14,882 nucleotides of DNA, from positions 1-14,882 of the forward strand of contig CAZUMW010000071.1 of NCBI GenBank assembly GCA_964621615.1. The letters run 5' to 3'. The DNA comes from CAZUMW01 sp964621615 (GTDB lineage: Bacteria > Desulfobacterota > WTBG01 > CAIYCZ01 > CAIRTM01). This document shows, one piece after another, positions 1-6,565 of the stretch. Within the stretch, counting starts at the first letter, position 1. Each line of letters begins with the position of its first letter. A program made the translations under genes and the position numbers. Under the pieces are notes generated by a model. It was not told the origin of the DNA and ran no database searches. It saw only the letters and a list, made by a program, of their open reading frames with translations.

Positions 1-1
1 C

Positions 2-97
2 TTATTGGATAAAGAATATTTTGATCTTGAATTATGCAAAAAAAACCATATATTTATAAATAAAAGAGCCATATGCAAAAAAAGACCGCACCCCTAA
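2..97 (+). CDS. possible C-terminal tail of a gene entering from the left (doubtful)
   Basis: One plus-strand frame is open from base 2 to a TAA at 95-97, about 31 codons, ending in the basic residues CKKRPHP. A rightward terminator lies at 148-194, as expected after a gene end. Against this, the stretch is very AT-rich, the tail is lysine-rich with low complexity, and the stop codon falls inside a stable stem (86-140). I do not recognise the sequence. It may be non-coding. Bases to the left of the window would settle it. Confidence 0.2.
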   Translation, partial: LLDKEYFDLELCKKNHIFINKRAICKKRPHP

Positions 98-140
98 AAG
101 AAAAGGGGGTATAAACCTCTTTATAGTGCAGGGGTGACGG
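86..140. other. nested hairpin, possible leftward terminator
   Basis: An outer stem pairs CCGCACCCCT (86-95) with AGGGGTG-a-CGG (130-140). An inner imperfect hairpin pairs 102-110 with 115-122 around an ATAA loop. On the minus strand the outer stem is followed by TCTTTTTTT, so it could stop leftward transcription. It could also be part of an unnamed structured RNA. I could not match it to a known riboswitch class. Confidence 0.4.
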
Positions 141-147
141 CCTGGCC

Positions 148-194
148 GGGCTTGACAGGTGATTGTTGGCGCAAGGACCTGTCAGGCCCTTTTT
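148..194 (+). terminator. Rho-independent terminator, rightward
   Basis: A 13-bp stem with one G-T wobble pairs GGGCTTGACAGGT (148-160) with ACCTGTCAGGCCC (177-189). The loop is 16 nt, and a run of five T (190-194) follows immediately. No T run follows on the other strand, so the signal points right. It probably ends a transcript entering from the left of the window. Confidence 0.7.
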
Positions 195-217
195 ATATGA
201 AATCTTTCTCCGGTCGT

Positions 218-272
218 AAAAAATAAAAAGCCGGACTGACCGTATATGCTTCCTGCATCAGGCAGTCCGGCT
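218..272 (-). terminator. terminator / expression platform of the c-di-GMP riboswitch
   Basis: On the minus strand AGCCGGACTG (272-263) pairs perfectly over 10 bp with CAGTCCGGCT (238-229), followed by TTTTATTTTTT. The 5' arm is also the last conserved segment of the aptamer (256-339), so aptamer folding and terminator folding exclude each other. This layout predicts that ligand binding protects the arm and lets transcription continue leftward (an ON switch). The direction of control is inference. Confidence 0.75.
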
Positions 273-339
273 ATCCACCTTTTGGCGGACCCGCGGCTTT
301 CCGACCCTCGATTACTCGGGGTGTGGCTTTTTCTGATAT
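256..339 (-). ncRNA. cyclic-di-GMP-I (GEMM-I) riboswitch aptamer
   Basis: Read on the minus strand, the element has the order of a class-I GEMM aptamer. A P1 helix pairs ATCAG (start) with CTGAT (end). A P2 hairpin is capped by a GNRA loop, GTAA (315-312). The conserved block GGAAAGCCGCGGGTCC follows, then a short P3 hairpin with an AAAA loop, and the closing segment ATAGCCGGACTGCC, which matches the family's GCCGGGUUGCC. The family senses c-di-GMP, with a subgroup preferring cyclic AMP-GMP, and often controls motility, pili or exopolysaccharide genes. Deviations: GACGCAAAGCC reads GTCGGAAAGCC, and the segment before P2 is CCACACC rather than GCAAACC. The regulated gene lies left of the window. 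Confidence rests on the second half and the terminator overlap. Confidence 0.72.
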
Positions 340-397
340 TGTTCAAAAATAAAATATTAACAACATATGTAAAATTAAAAATTATTTGAATTAATTT

Positions 398-406
398 TTA
401 TCCACA
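398..406 (+). other. single perfect DnaA box in an AT-rich tract
   Basis: TTATCCACA, the classical high-affinity DnaA site, occurs once in the AT-rich tract between about 330 and 520. I found no second perfect copy in the gap, and no dnaA, dnaN or gidA neighbour, so this is not evidence for an origin. It may be a chance match or a DnaA-titrating or regulatory site. Confidence 0.3.
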
Positions 407-417
407 ATATAAGTAAA

Positions 418-445
418 AATTTAGTTATGAGCAATAGCTTGTCAA
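418..445 (-). promoter_or_regulatory. candidate sigma-70 promoter for the riboswitch transcript
   Basis: On the minus strand a perfect -35 TTGACA (445-440) is followed after 16 nt by TAAATT (423-418), a 4/6 match to -10. Transcription would start near 411, about 70 nt before the aptamer. The tract is so AT-rich that other -10-like hexamers exist, so only the -35 box is persuasive. Confidence 0.35.
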
Positions 446-581
446 GTAAAAAATTACACTTGTTGTAAAATATTTTTTCTTATAGGAAATATATAAATAG
501 TAATCATTATACTTTGCACTCCTTTCTCCCCCGGCAGGTCTCGTTATTGCAAGGTGAGCAGAAAACGAGGTTGTTTTTCAG

Positions 582-3059
582 TCAGCCGATTTCCGCGAGA
601 TTAAAGCGGGAGGACCAGTGTCTGAAGATGATGCTTTTGAGGAGTGCATGACCGGGATGTTCAAGGAGAGGATCCCGATCGATCAGCTCAAATGCAGCCG
701 TGCGGGCCTGAACCAGCGCCTGTATGTCTCTGCCGATATGAGCGACCCGGAAGTCGGGAAGCCCTGATTGTCTGGTGCCGAGAAATTCGCCCGGCCCGCG
801 TATATTAAAATCCTCTTCTGCAATCTTAAATCCGTCATTCGTTTTTTCCATCACCTTAAGGCGCCGCAGTGCGTCATGTGCGCTCGTGTGCTGTGCAAGC
901 AGAATGCAGGCTGCCTCATGGGCCCCGCGTCCGATCCGGCCACGCAGCTGATGAAGCTGCGACAGCCCGAAGCGCTCCGCATGCTCTATGATCATAATCG
1001 ATGCGTTCGGGACGTCGATTCCGACCTCAACAACAGTGGTGGCAACAAGAATGTGTATCTGTCCGGCCTGAAAGTCTTTCATAACATCTGCTTTTTGCGC
1101 TCTGTCCATTTTACCGTGGATAAGGCCGACGCGGTGTTCGGTAAATACATCGTGCTGGAGGTGGGCAGCCATGCGGGTTGCATCCTTGAGATCCATTTTT
1201 TCAGACTCTTCTACAAGCGGGTATATGATAAACGCCTGGCGCTGGAGCGCAAGTGCATGGCGGACAATCTCATACGCGCGGCTTCGGCTGCTCTCGCTCA
1301 TCACAGTGGTGGCGACCGGCTTTCTGCCCGGCGGCAGCTCGTTGATGACCGATACGTCAAGGTCCCCGTAAACGGTAAGGCCGAGCGTCCGCGGAATGGG
1401 TGTTGCTGTCATAACAAGCGTATCAGGGGCTCTATCGGCTTTGAGCTTGAATTGGGCCCGCTGCATAACGCCGAATTTGTGCTGCTCATCGACAACGACA
1501 AGACCCAGTCGGCAAAATGAAACCCCCTCCTGTATGAGCGCATGTGTGCCGATGGCAAGCGTTGCATCACCCTGGCGGATGGCTTCGCATCCCTGACGGC
1601 GCTGCGCTTTTGTGCAGCTTCCGGTAAGAAGCACTGTCGGCAGGCCAAGCGAAGCGGTAAGGTCTGTAATGGTACGGTAGTGCTGCTCGGCCAGAATTTC
1701 AGTCGGGGCCATGATTGCTGCCTGATATCCGTTCCATATACAGCACAGGCAGGCCAATAGACAGACAACTGTTTTGCCGCTGCCCACATCGCCCTGTATA
1801 AGGCGGTTCATGGGCAGTGGCTTTTCCATATCTTCAACAATGGATTCAAGGACGCTGTTTTGTGCTGTGGTAAGACGGAAGGGAAGGGTGGATAAAAATG
1901 TATCAAGGCGCTTCCGGTCGATCATGTGCGCGATGCCCTGCGTACGGGAGGTGTGCTTTTTTTTCAGGGCGAGCGCAGCCTGGAGCCGAAAGAATTCATC
2001 AAATACGATACGGCGGTGCCACGGTGAAGAAAAGCTGTTCAGCTGTTTTATGTCATCGTCATTGCCCGGCACATGTACGCGGCACAATGAGCGGGACAGG
2101 GGTGCGAGGCTGTATTTTTCACGAAGCTGTGCGGGAAGATAATCAGGCAGGTCTGCAGCGTAGTTTTGAACAACCTGTTTCATAATCCGCTGGATGGTTT
2201 TTTGATGAAGCCCCTCTGTCAGCGGGTATACCGGCGTGATGCTCAGGCGGCTGCTGATGTCCTCTTCAGAGGACGTTATTTCGATTTCGGGGTGGTGCAT
2301 CTCGAGCATGAAGCGGAATTGAGAGACGGTTCCTGACACGATGACTTCGTCGCCGGGTTTGAACTTTGCTTTCAGTGTGCGCACATAGGAAGCAGGAATA
2401 TTAAACCACTTTGCCGAAAGCTCCCCGGTTTTATCACTCACCCTGATTTCATGCATTTTTTTTCTGCCGCCGAATGTGCGCTGGCCGGTATTTTCAATTA
2501 CGCCTGCAACTGTTGCGCTTTGTCCAGACCGCAGGCAGCTTACTGATGAAATTGTCCTTCTGTCGATATAGGTTCGCGGCAGCGTGTAGAGCAAATCTTC
2601 AATCGTTTGGGCTCCCAGCCTGGAAAGCGCTTCCGAGAGTTTCGGCCCGATGCCTTTTATATGTTCAACGGGCATATCAAGGGTTGTTAAAAGACGGTTT
2701 TCAGCATCCGGAAGTTCGTCGGCCACGGCATCGACTGACGGCGCCTGCCGTATTGAATCGATGATGGAAACTGCTTTGCGTATGACCTGTTTGCGCTGCT
2801 GAGTATCAAGCCCGGAAAAGCCGCTGAACAGGAGGATAATGTCGTTCAGCTTATGCTCTATGTCAGCAGAGACTCCTGAACGAATGGCACTCTGAGCAAG
2901 GCGGGGAATCAATGTGTCAAGGCCTTTAACTGCGGAAAGATTGGCGCAGTTGTTTCGCGATGCAAAGTGCAGCGGTTTTGTTATCGCAGCTAAAATGGTC
3001 CAAAGCGTTTGCGTTGTGTGCTGAAAGGTTTTTTCCATAGTTTCTGCTGTGCCGGACAA
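582..3059 (-). CDS. recG: ATP-dependent DNA helicase RecG
   Basis: RecG is a monomeric superfamily-2 helicase that reverses stalled forks and processes branched DNA in recombination and repair. The 825-residue product has a helix-hairpin-helix/wedge entry (VEHIKGIGPKLSEAL near 131-145) and an OB-fold wedge domain to about 260. The helicase core shows Walker A GDVGSGKT (423-430), DEQH (524-527), TATPIPRTL (551-559), VEVGIDVPNA (677-686) and QLRGRIGRG (704-712). The C-terminal GPGEFLGTRQSGLPDF is typical of RecG. It is longer than E. coli RecG (693 residues) because of about 120 extra N-terminal residues, also seen in several phyla. The start given is TTG at 3059-3057. An ATG at 3038-3036 (residue 8) is an equal alternative, and neither has a clear ribosome site. 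The gene stands alone, divergent from the chemoreceptor. Confidence 0.95.
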   Translation of the reverse strand: MSGTAETMEKTFQHTTQTLWTILAAITKPLHFASRNNCANLSAVKGLDTLIPRLAQSAIRSGVSADIEHKLNDIILLFSGFSGLDTQQRKQVIRKAVSIIDSIRQAPSVDAVADELPDAENRLLTTLDMPVEHIKGIGPKLSEALSRLGAQTIEDLLYTLPRTYIDRRTISSVSCLRSGQSATVAGVIENTGQRTFGGRKKMHEIRVSDKTGELSAKWFNIPASYVRTLKAKFKPGDEVIVSGTVSQFRFMLEMHHPEIEITSSEEDISSRLSITPVYPLTEGLHQKTIQRIMKQVVQNYAADLPDYLPAQLREKYSLAPLSRSLCRVHVPGNDDDIKQLNSFSSPWHRRIVFDEFFRLQAALALKKKHTSRTQGIAHMIDRKRLDTFLSTLPFRLTTAQNSVLESIVEDMEKPLPMNRLIQGDVGSGKTVVCLLACLCCIWNGYQAAIMAPTEILAEQHYRTITDLTASLGLPTVLLTGSCTKAQRRQGCEAIRQGDATLAIGTHALIQEGVSFCRLGLVVVDEQHKFGVMQRAQFKLKADRAPDTLVMTATPIPRTLGLTVYGDLDVSVINELPPGRKPVATTVMSESSRSRAYEIVRHALALQRQAFIIYPLVEESEKMDLKDATRMAAHLQHDVFTEHRVGLIHGKMDRAQKADVMKDFQAGQIHILVATTVVEVGIDVPNASIMIIEHAERFGLSQLHQLRGRIGRGAHEAACILLAQHTSAHDALRRLKVMEKTNDGFKIAEEDFNIRGPGEFLGTRQSGLPDFRVAHIGRDIQALVQARTAAFELIDRDPLLEHPGHALLKSIIFRHWSSRFNLAEIG

Positions 3060-3110
3060 GGTGCTTAAGCATGCAGCTGGTCACGATACGGATTAACAGA
3101 GCTCAGAATT

Positions 3111-3139
3111 ATACTATGTAAGGTTTGTTTTTGTGTCAA
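3111..3139 (-). promoter_or_regulatory. probable sigma-70 promoter of recG
   Basis: On the minus strand TTGACA (3139-3134) is followed after 17 nt by TAGTAT (3116-3111). A perfect TATAAT (3113-3108) overlaps but would give a 20-nt spacer. The start site would lie near 3105, roughly 45 nt before the TTG start of recG. Confidence 0.5.
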
Positions 3140-3183
3140 TTTTTTCATGGGGTTGGCTGCATGCAGTAAGAGTTCTGTATTTC

Positions 3184-3210
3184 TTAAGTAAAGCTGGCTC
3201 TATCCGAAAT
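3184..3210 (+). promoter_or_regulatory. candidate sigma-28 (FliA-type) promoter of the chemoreceptor gene
   Basis: TTAA (3184-3187), 15 nt, then TCCGAAAT (3203-3210) follows the flagellar sigma-28 pattern TAAA-N15-GCCGATAA with 3/4 and 5/8 matches. It gives a leader of about 33 nt. Chemoreceptor genes are common sigma-28 targets, which supports the call, but the match is imperfect. Confidence 0.42.
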
Positions 3211-3249
3211 GCTATACCATAACCGGTAATCTGTTATGAGGTGTCAGCT

Positions 3250-4701
3250 ATGAAAAAAACAATACCAATACCTGCCAAAATAATGTTTGTGAGTCTTTTT
3301 TCGACGCTGGTTTTTATATTTCTGGTTGTTTTTCTTTCATATACCCTTCAAAACAGCATCATTAGAGAGCGAAAAGCGGCCACAAAGAATGTTGTTGAAA
3401 CTGCTTACTCAGTGCTTCAGTATTGCCGCGGATCTGCGGGGAACAGCGCAATGAGCAAACAGCAGGCCCGTGATAAAGCAGTTCAGGTTATTAAGCAGCT
3501 GCGCTATGACGAAAAAGATTATTTCTGGATTAATGATATGGAACCCCGAATGATCATGCACCCGTACAAGCCTGAGCTTAACGGCACAGACCTGAGCGGA
3601 TTCAAGGACCCGGGCGGCTTGCGGCTGTTTGTCGAGTTTGTCAACGTATGCCGCGAAAAAGGAGGCGGCTTTGTCGAGTACCAGTGGCCGAAGCCGGGAA
3701 GCGATGAGATGGGGAAAAAGCTCTCCTATGTTAAGCTGTTTGAGCCATGGGGATGGATTGTGGGCTCGGGCATTTATATGGATGATATATATAATGATAT
3801 GCGGGATGTGCGCAATATTTCATATGTTCTTCTTTTTATTTTTATCGTGATTGTGCCGGGAGTGTATTATATGATCACCCGCTCTGTTTCGAAGCCGATC
3901 ACGCGGGTTTCAAAAGGGCTTACCCTGATTTCCGACAACATGACCTCAGCCGCCCGGCAGATATCCTCCGGAAGCGACCTGCTCGCTCAAAGCTCCTCGG
4001 AGCAGGCAGCCTCAATAGAGGAAACATCATCTTCGCTTGAGCAGCTATCCTCAATGACAAAAGGAAATGCCGAGAGCGCACAGCAGGCGGACAATCTTAT
4101 GAAAGAGGTTAACACGGTCGTAAAGCAGGCAACCGGAACAATGCACTCCCTCACCGGGTCAATGGAAGACATTACCACGGCGAGCCGGGAGACCTCAAAA
4201 ATCATTCAGACAATCGACGAAATAGCTTTCCAAACAAATCTGCTTGCGCTCAATGCTGCGGTTGAAGCGGCCCGGGCCGGCGAGGCCGGGTCGGGGTTTG
4301 CGGTTGTTGCGGAAGAAGTGCGCAACCTGGCAAGCCGATCAGCGGAAGCGGCCCGCAATACGGCAGGGCTTATAGAATCGACGGTACAGAAAGTGCAGAA
4401 AGGATCGGAGCGGGTTCAGGAAACAGACAGCGACTTCAAGGATGTCGCTGAGAAATCATCGAAGATAGCGGGCCTCATTACCGAAATCGCCGCAGCGTCA
4501 ACAGAGCAGGCGCAGGGTATAGATCAGATAACACGGGTAATCGGTGAGATGGATAAGGTTATTCAGCAGAATGCCGCAAATGCTGAACAGTCGGCGTCCG
4601 CGGCGCAGGAAATGAAAACCCTGTCGGACCGGCTAAAAGAGCATATAGATGATCTCAGGACGATCGCCACCAGCAAGGCCGAGCAGCAGGAGAATCAATA
4701 A
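3250..4701 (+). CDS. methyl-accepting chemotaxis protein with periplasmic sCache domain
   Basis: This is a transmembrane chemoreceptor that passes ligand binding to CheA/CheW. Residues 11-33 form the first membrane helix. About 50-180 form a periplasmic single Cache domain (sCache_2 type: DYFWINDMEPRMIMHPYKP, then WGWIVGSGIYMDD), a fold that often binds small carboxylates. A second membrane helix spans 190-210. The cytoplasmic coiled coil has the signalling hairpin tip IDEIAFQTNLLALNAAVEAA (322-341) and AEEVRNLASRSAEAARN (354-370). Between helix 2 and the coil only a short SKPITRVSKGL segment remains, so a full HAMP domain is doubtful. There is no CheR-binding C-terminal pentapeptide; it ends QQENQ. 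ATG 3250 is chosen because GAGGTG sits 6 nt upstream; an in-frame GTG at 3241 lies inside that site. It converges on the flagellin gene. Confidence 0.93.
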   Translation: MKKTIPIPAKIMFVSLFSTLVFIFLVVFLSYTLQNSIIRERKAATKNVVETAYSVLQYCRGSAGNSAMSKQQARDKAVQVIKQLRYDEKDYFWINDMEPRMIMHPYKPELNGTDLSGFKDPGGLRLFVEFVNVCREKGGGFVEYQWPKPGSDEMGKKLSYVKLFEPWGWIVGSGIYMDDIYNDMRDVRNISYVLLFIFIVIVPGVYYMITRSVSKPITRVSKGLTLISDNMTSAARQISSGSDLLAQSSSEQAASIEETSSSLEQLSSMTKGNAESAQQADNLMKEVNTVVKQATGTMHSLTGSMEDITTASRETSKIIQTIDEIAFQTNLLALNAAVEAARAGEAGSGFAVVAEEVRNLASRSAEAARNTAGLIESTVQKVQKGSERVQETDSDFKDVAEKSSKIAGLITEIAAASTEQAQGIDQITRVIGEMDKVIQQNAANAEQSASAAQEMKTLSDRLKEHIDDLRTIATSKAEQQENQ

Positions 4702-4746
4702 ATATAATTCCGCGTTACTGTGATCCCCCTGACAGAATATATCACA

Positions 4747-5598
4747 TCAGCCGCCGATCAGCGTGAGCGCCATCTGCGGTATCGAGTTGGCCTGGGCGAG
4801 CATTGATACAGCCGCCTGGGACTTTATCTGATTGTTTACAAATGATGTCATTTCCGTTGCAACATCAACGTCTCTGATTCGTGATTCAGCTGACTGAAGA
4901 TTTTCAGCCTGTATGGTCAGCTGAGAGATTGTGTTTGAGAGACGGTTGATATACGCCCCGATATCAGCTCTGATGGTATCTTTTGAGGTTATGGCGCGGT
5001 CAAGAGCCTCAAGCGCTGCCTGAGCGCCGTTTTGTGATGCGATGGAAAGGGTCTCGATACCCAAAGACTGAGCCCTGGCGTCGCCGAGATTGATGAAATA
5101 GTAGTCCTGTGCGGCGTTATTTGTCGGTCCAAAGTGTATTTTAAGGCCGCGCGGATCATTGCTGTAAGAGCTTATCGTACCGTTGAGCAGCTGCACGCCG
5201 TTAAATTTAACCGCACTTGCAATCCTGGTTATTTCGCTTCTCATGGTCACGAATTCGTTATTCATGATGTTTCGCTGCAGGGAATTGTATGTTCCTGTGG
5301 CGGCCTGCTCGGCAAGCTCTTTCATGCGTATCAGCTTTTCATCGATAATCTGCAAAGCGCCGTCCGCTGTCTGCAGAAGGCTTTGGGCATCGCGCGCGTT
5401 TCGTACCCCCTGATTGAGTGCGGATATCTCAGAGCGCATAAATTCGCTGATCGCCAGCCCGGCCGCATCATCGGCCGATGTATTGATGCGCAGTCCAGAT
5501 GAAAGCCTGTTTGTGGAGTTAGAAAGCTGATCAAACGTAAAGGTGAAATTTCTGGCCGCAGTCATGGCCATCATGTTGTGATTTATAACGAGCGGCAT
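4747..5598 (-). CDS. fliC: flagellin
   Basis: This is the structural subunit of the flagellar filament, exported by the flagellar type III system. The 283-residue product has a conserved N-terminal D0/D1 half (INHNMMAM near residue 5, then LSSGLRINTSADDAAGLAI and IRMKELAEQAATGTY). The matching C-terminal half runs from about residue 195 (RADIGAYINRLSNTI, ENLQSAESRIRDVDVATEM, MLAQANSIPQMAL). The central domain is only about 50 residues, so the surface-exposed D2/D3 part is minimal. The segment LKIHFGPTNNAAQDYYFINL resembles Desulfobacterota-type flagellins. The ATG follows a strong ribosome site, AGGGAGGAG. A sigma-54 promoter lies at 5723-5738. Only 45 nt separate its stop from the convergent chemoreceptor stop, and I see no clear terminator there. 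The gene symbol is generic; a paralogue name such as flaA or flaB is equally possible. Confidence 0.95.
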   Translation of the reverse strand: MPLVINHNMMAMTAARNFTFTFDQLSNSTNRLSSGLRINTSADDAAGLAISEFMRSEISALNQGVRNARDAQSLLQTADGALQIIDEKLIRMKELAEQAATGTYNSLQRNIMNNEFVTMRSEITRIASAVKFNGVQLLNGTISSYSNDPRGLKIHFGPTNNAAQDYYFINLGDARAQSLGIETLSIASQNGAQAALEALDRAITSKDTIRADIGAYINRLSNTISQLTIQAENLQSAESRIRDVDVATEMTSFVNNQIKSQAAVSMLAQANSIPQMALTLIGG

Positions 5599-5692
5599 GG
5601 TTTCTCCTCCCTGAGATGTACATAAGAGTTGGTGCTTGTAAGCTGCATGTTTCTATATTTACTGGTACATTATTGAGCAGGCTGGGCCCTGA

Positions 5693-5754
5693 TTATTTCA
5701 GCCTGTGTATGCTTACTGGCATTGCAGAAAAGATGCCAAGAGAGGCTGAAATAA
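5693..5754. repeat. nested inverted repeats enclosing the flagellin promoter
   Basis: TTATTTCAGCCT (5693-5704) and AGGCTGAAATAA (5743-5754) are perfect 12-bp inverted copies 38 nt apart. Inside them a 6-bp inverted pair, TGGCAT/ATGCCA, spans the sigma-54 site. A third short pair, CAGGCTG (5678-5684) with CAGCCTG (5699-5705), could form a leader hairpin. No T run follows on either strand, so a terminator is unlikely. The arms could be binding sites for an activator or repressor. Confidence 0.6.
5723..5738 (-). promoter_or_regulatory. sigma-54 (RpoN) promoter of the flagellin gene
   Basis: On the minus strand TGGCATCTTTTCTGCA matches TGGCACG-N4-TTGCW with exact -24 GG and -12 GC spacing; 3 of the 12 defined positions differ. 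The start site would be near 5712, giving a leader of about 113 nt. Sigma-54 promoters need an enhancer-binding ATPase, so a flagellar FlrC/FlgR/FlbD-like regulator is expected elsewhere in the genome. Confidence 0.72.
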
Positions 5755-5849
5755 AAAAGCAAGTAATATCAATGTATTGTGATTTATGTGGAAGGGCTGG
5801 GGGGGCTGTGGGGGAATTTTTTTCCGGGGGTGCTGTCTCCGTGCGGGGC

Positions 5850-5869
5850 AAAACACGCACCGTAGTGCG
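5850..5869 (-). terminator. weak terminator-like hairpin after dinB
   Basis: On the minus strand CGCAC-TACG-GTGCG is followed by TGTTTT. The 5-bp stem and short T run make it a weak candidate for ending leftward transcription from dinB, before the flagellin promoter. The surrounding 5770-5880 segment has unusual G runs on the plus strand. Confidence 0.3.
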
Positions 5870-5901
5870 CGGCTCATCGGGATGCGACACAGGATGGTAT
5901 G

Positions 5902-6501
5902 TCACCGTTTCAAAAGCGTTCCCGGCACAATGCTCAGCTCACCGTATTTGTCGGCTATGTCATCAAGCGCTTTGTTGAGCTTTTCTTTTTTTTGCTGCTC
6001 TGTATTGGTGAACAGCGACTGCTGTCTGAAGCCGCTTTCTGTTCCGGCAATGGCTGTCTGGAGCCCCAGAAGGCGAACCGGGCGCGACCCGATATCTGTT
6101 TTTTTTATCAGCCCCTGTGCATGCCTGAACAGCTCGTGGCCGTCATCTGTGGGGCTGGCAAGCTGCTGTGAGCGGGTGATCGTGGTGAAATCGCTGTATC
6201 GCACTTTCAGGGTCAGGGATTTTGCTTTGCAGCTGTGCCGGCGCAGGCGGCGTGCCACGCGCACGGCAAGACCGAGCACCTCTTTGCAGGCGGCATCAGA
6301 ATCACATACGTCATCAGGAAATGTTTCCTCATGACCGACAGATTTTGCCGGCGCGCCGGTAACCACTGCACGGTCATCTATCCCCTGTGCAAGCAGATGA
6401 AGACGGAGCCCGTGCTGCCCGAACTTTTTTCTGATTACGGAATCCGGAATGCCGTTCAGGTCACCGATTGTTTTTACCCCCAGCGCAGCCAGCTCTTTCA
6501 T
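5902..6501 (-). CDS. DinB C-terminal fragment (thumb tip and little finger)
   Basis: This is the downstream half of the frameshifted dinB. From the ATG at 6501 it begins MKELAALGVKTIGDL, the helix-hairpin-helix of the thumb. The little-finger domain follows (KSLTLKVRYSDFTTI), and then a sliding-clamp motif QQSLF ahead of the usual LNKALDDIADKYGE tail. The family-like reading actually continues upstream of this ATG in the same frame to about 6608 (GKPDGLVIVAPERVQ, then NRLWGVGAQT). The ATG is therefore internal, and the fragment alone lacks the catalytic palm. It is unlikely to be a functional independent protein. Confidence 0.6.
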   Translation of the reverse strand: MKELAALGVKTIGDLNGIPDSVIRKKFGQHGLRLHLLAQGIDDRAVVTGAPAKSVGHEETFPDDVCDSDAACKEVLGLAVRVARRLRRHSCKAKSLTLKVRYSDFTTITRSQQLASPTDDGHELFRHAQGLIKKTDIGSRPVRLLGLQTAIAGTESGFRQQSLFTNTEQQKKEKLNKALDDIADKYGELSIVPGTLLKR

Positions 6502-6565
6502 GGTTTGTGCGCCGACGCCCCACAGCCGGTTAATGGGAAGCGGGCTCAGGAACTCCTGAACCCGC

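Noticed and set aside
1..72. minus-strand frame starting MALLFINIW and open to the left edge, as the riboswitch-controlled gene
   Set aside because: Its ATG comes a few bases after a T-run that ends a hairpin and has no ribosome site. Only 24 codons are visible, so it cannot be supported.
768..1520. 250-codon plus-strand open frame opposite recG
   Set aside because: It lies wholly antisense to a clearly conserved recG, has no recognisable motif, and is one of several open frames in this GC-rich antisense. It is a shadow.
3157..3166. palindrome CTGCATGCAG upstream of recG as an SOS box
   Set aside because: It lies upstream of the -35 box, is short, and shares only a CTGCA core with the umuD palindrome. 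It is probably chance.
4702..4746. bidirectional terminator between the chemoreceptor and flagellin stops
   Set aside because: I looked for a hairpin with T runs on either strand and found none convincing in these 45 bases.
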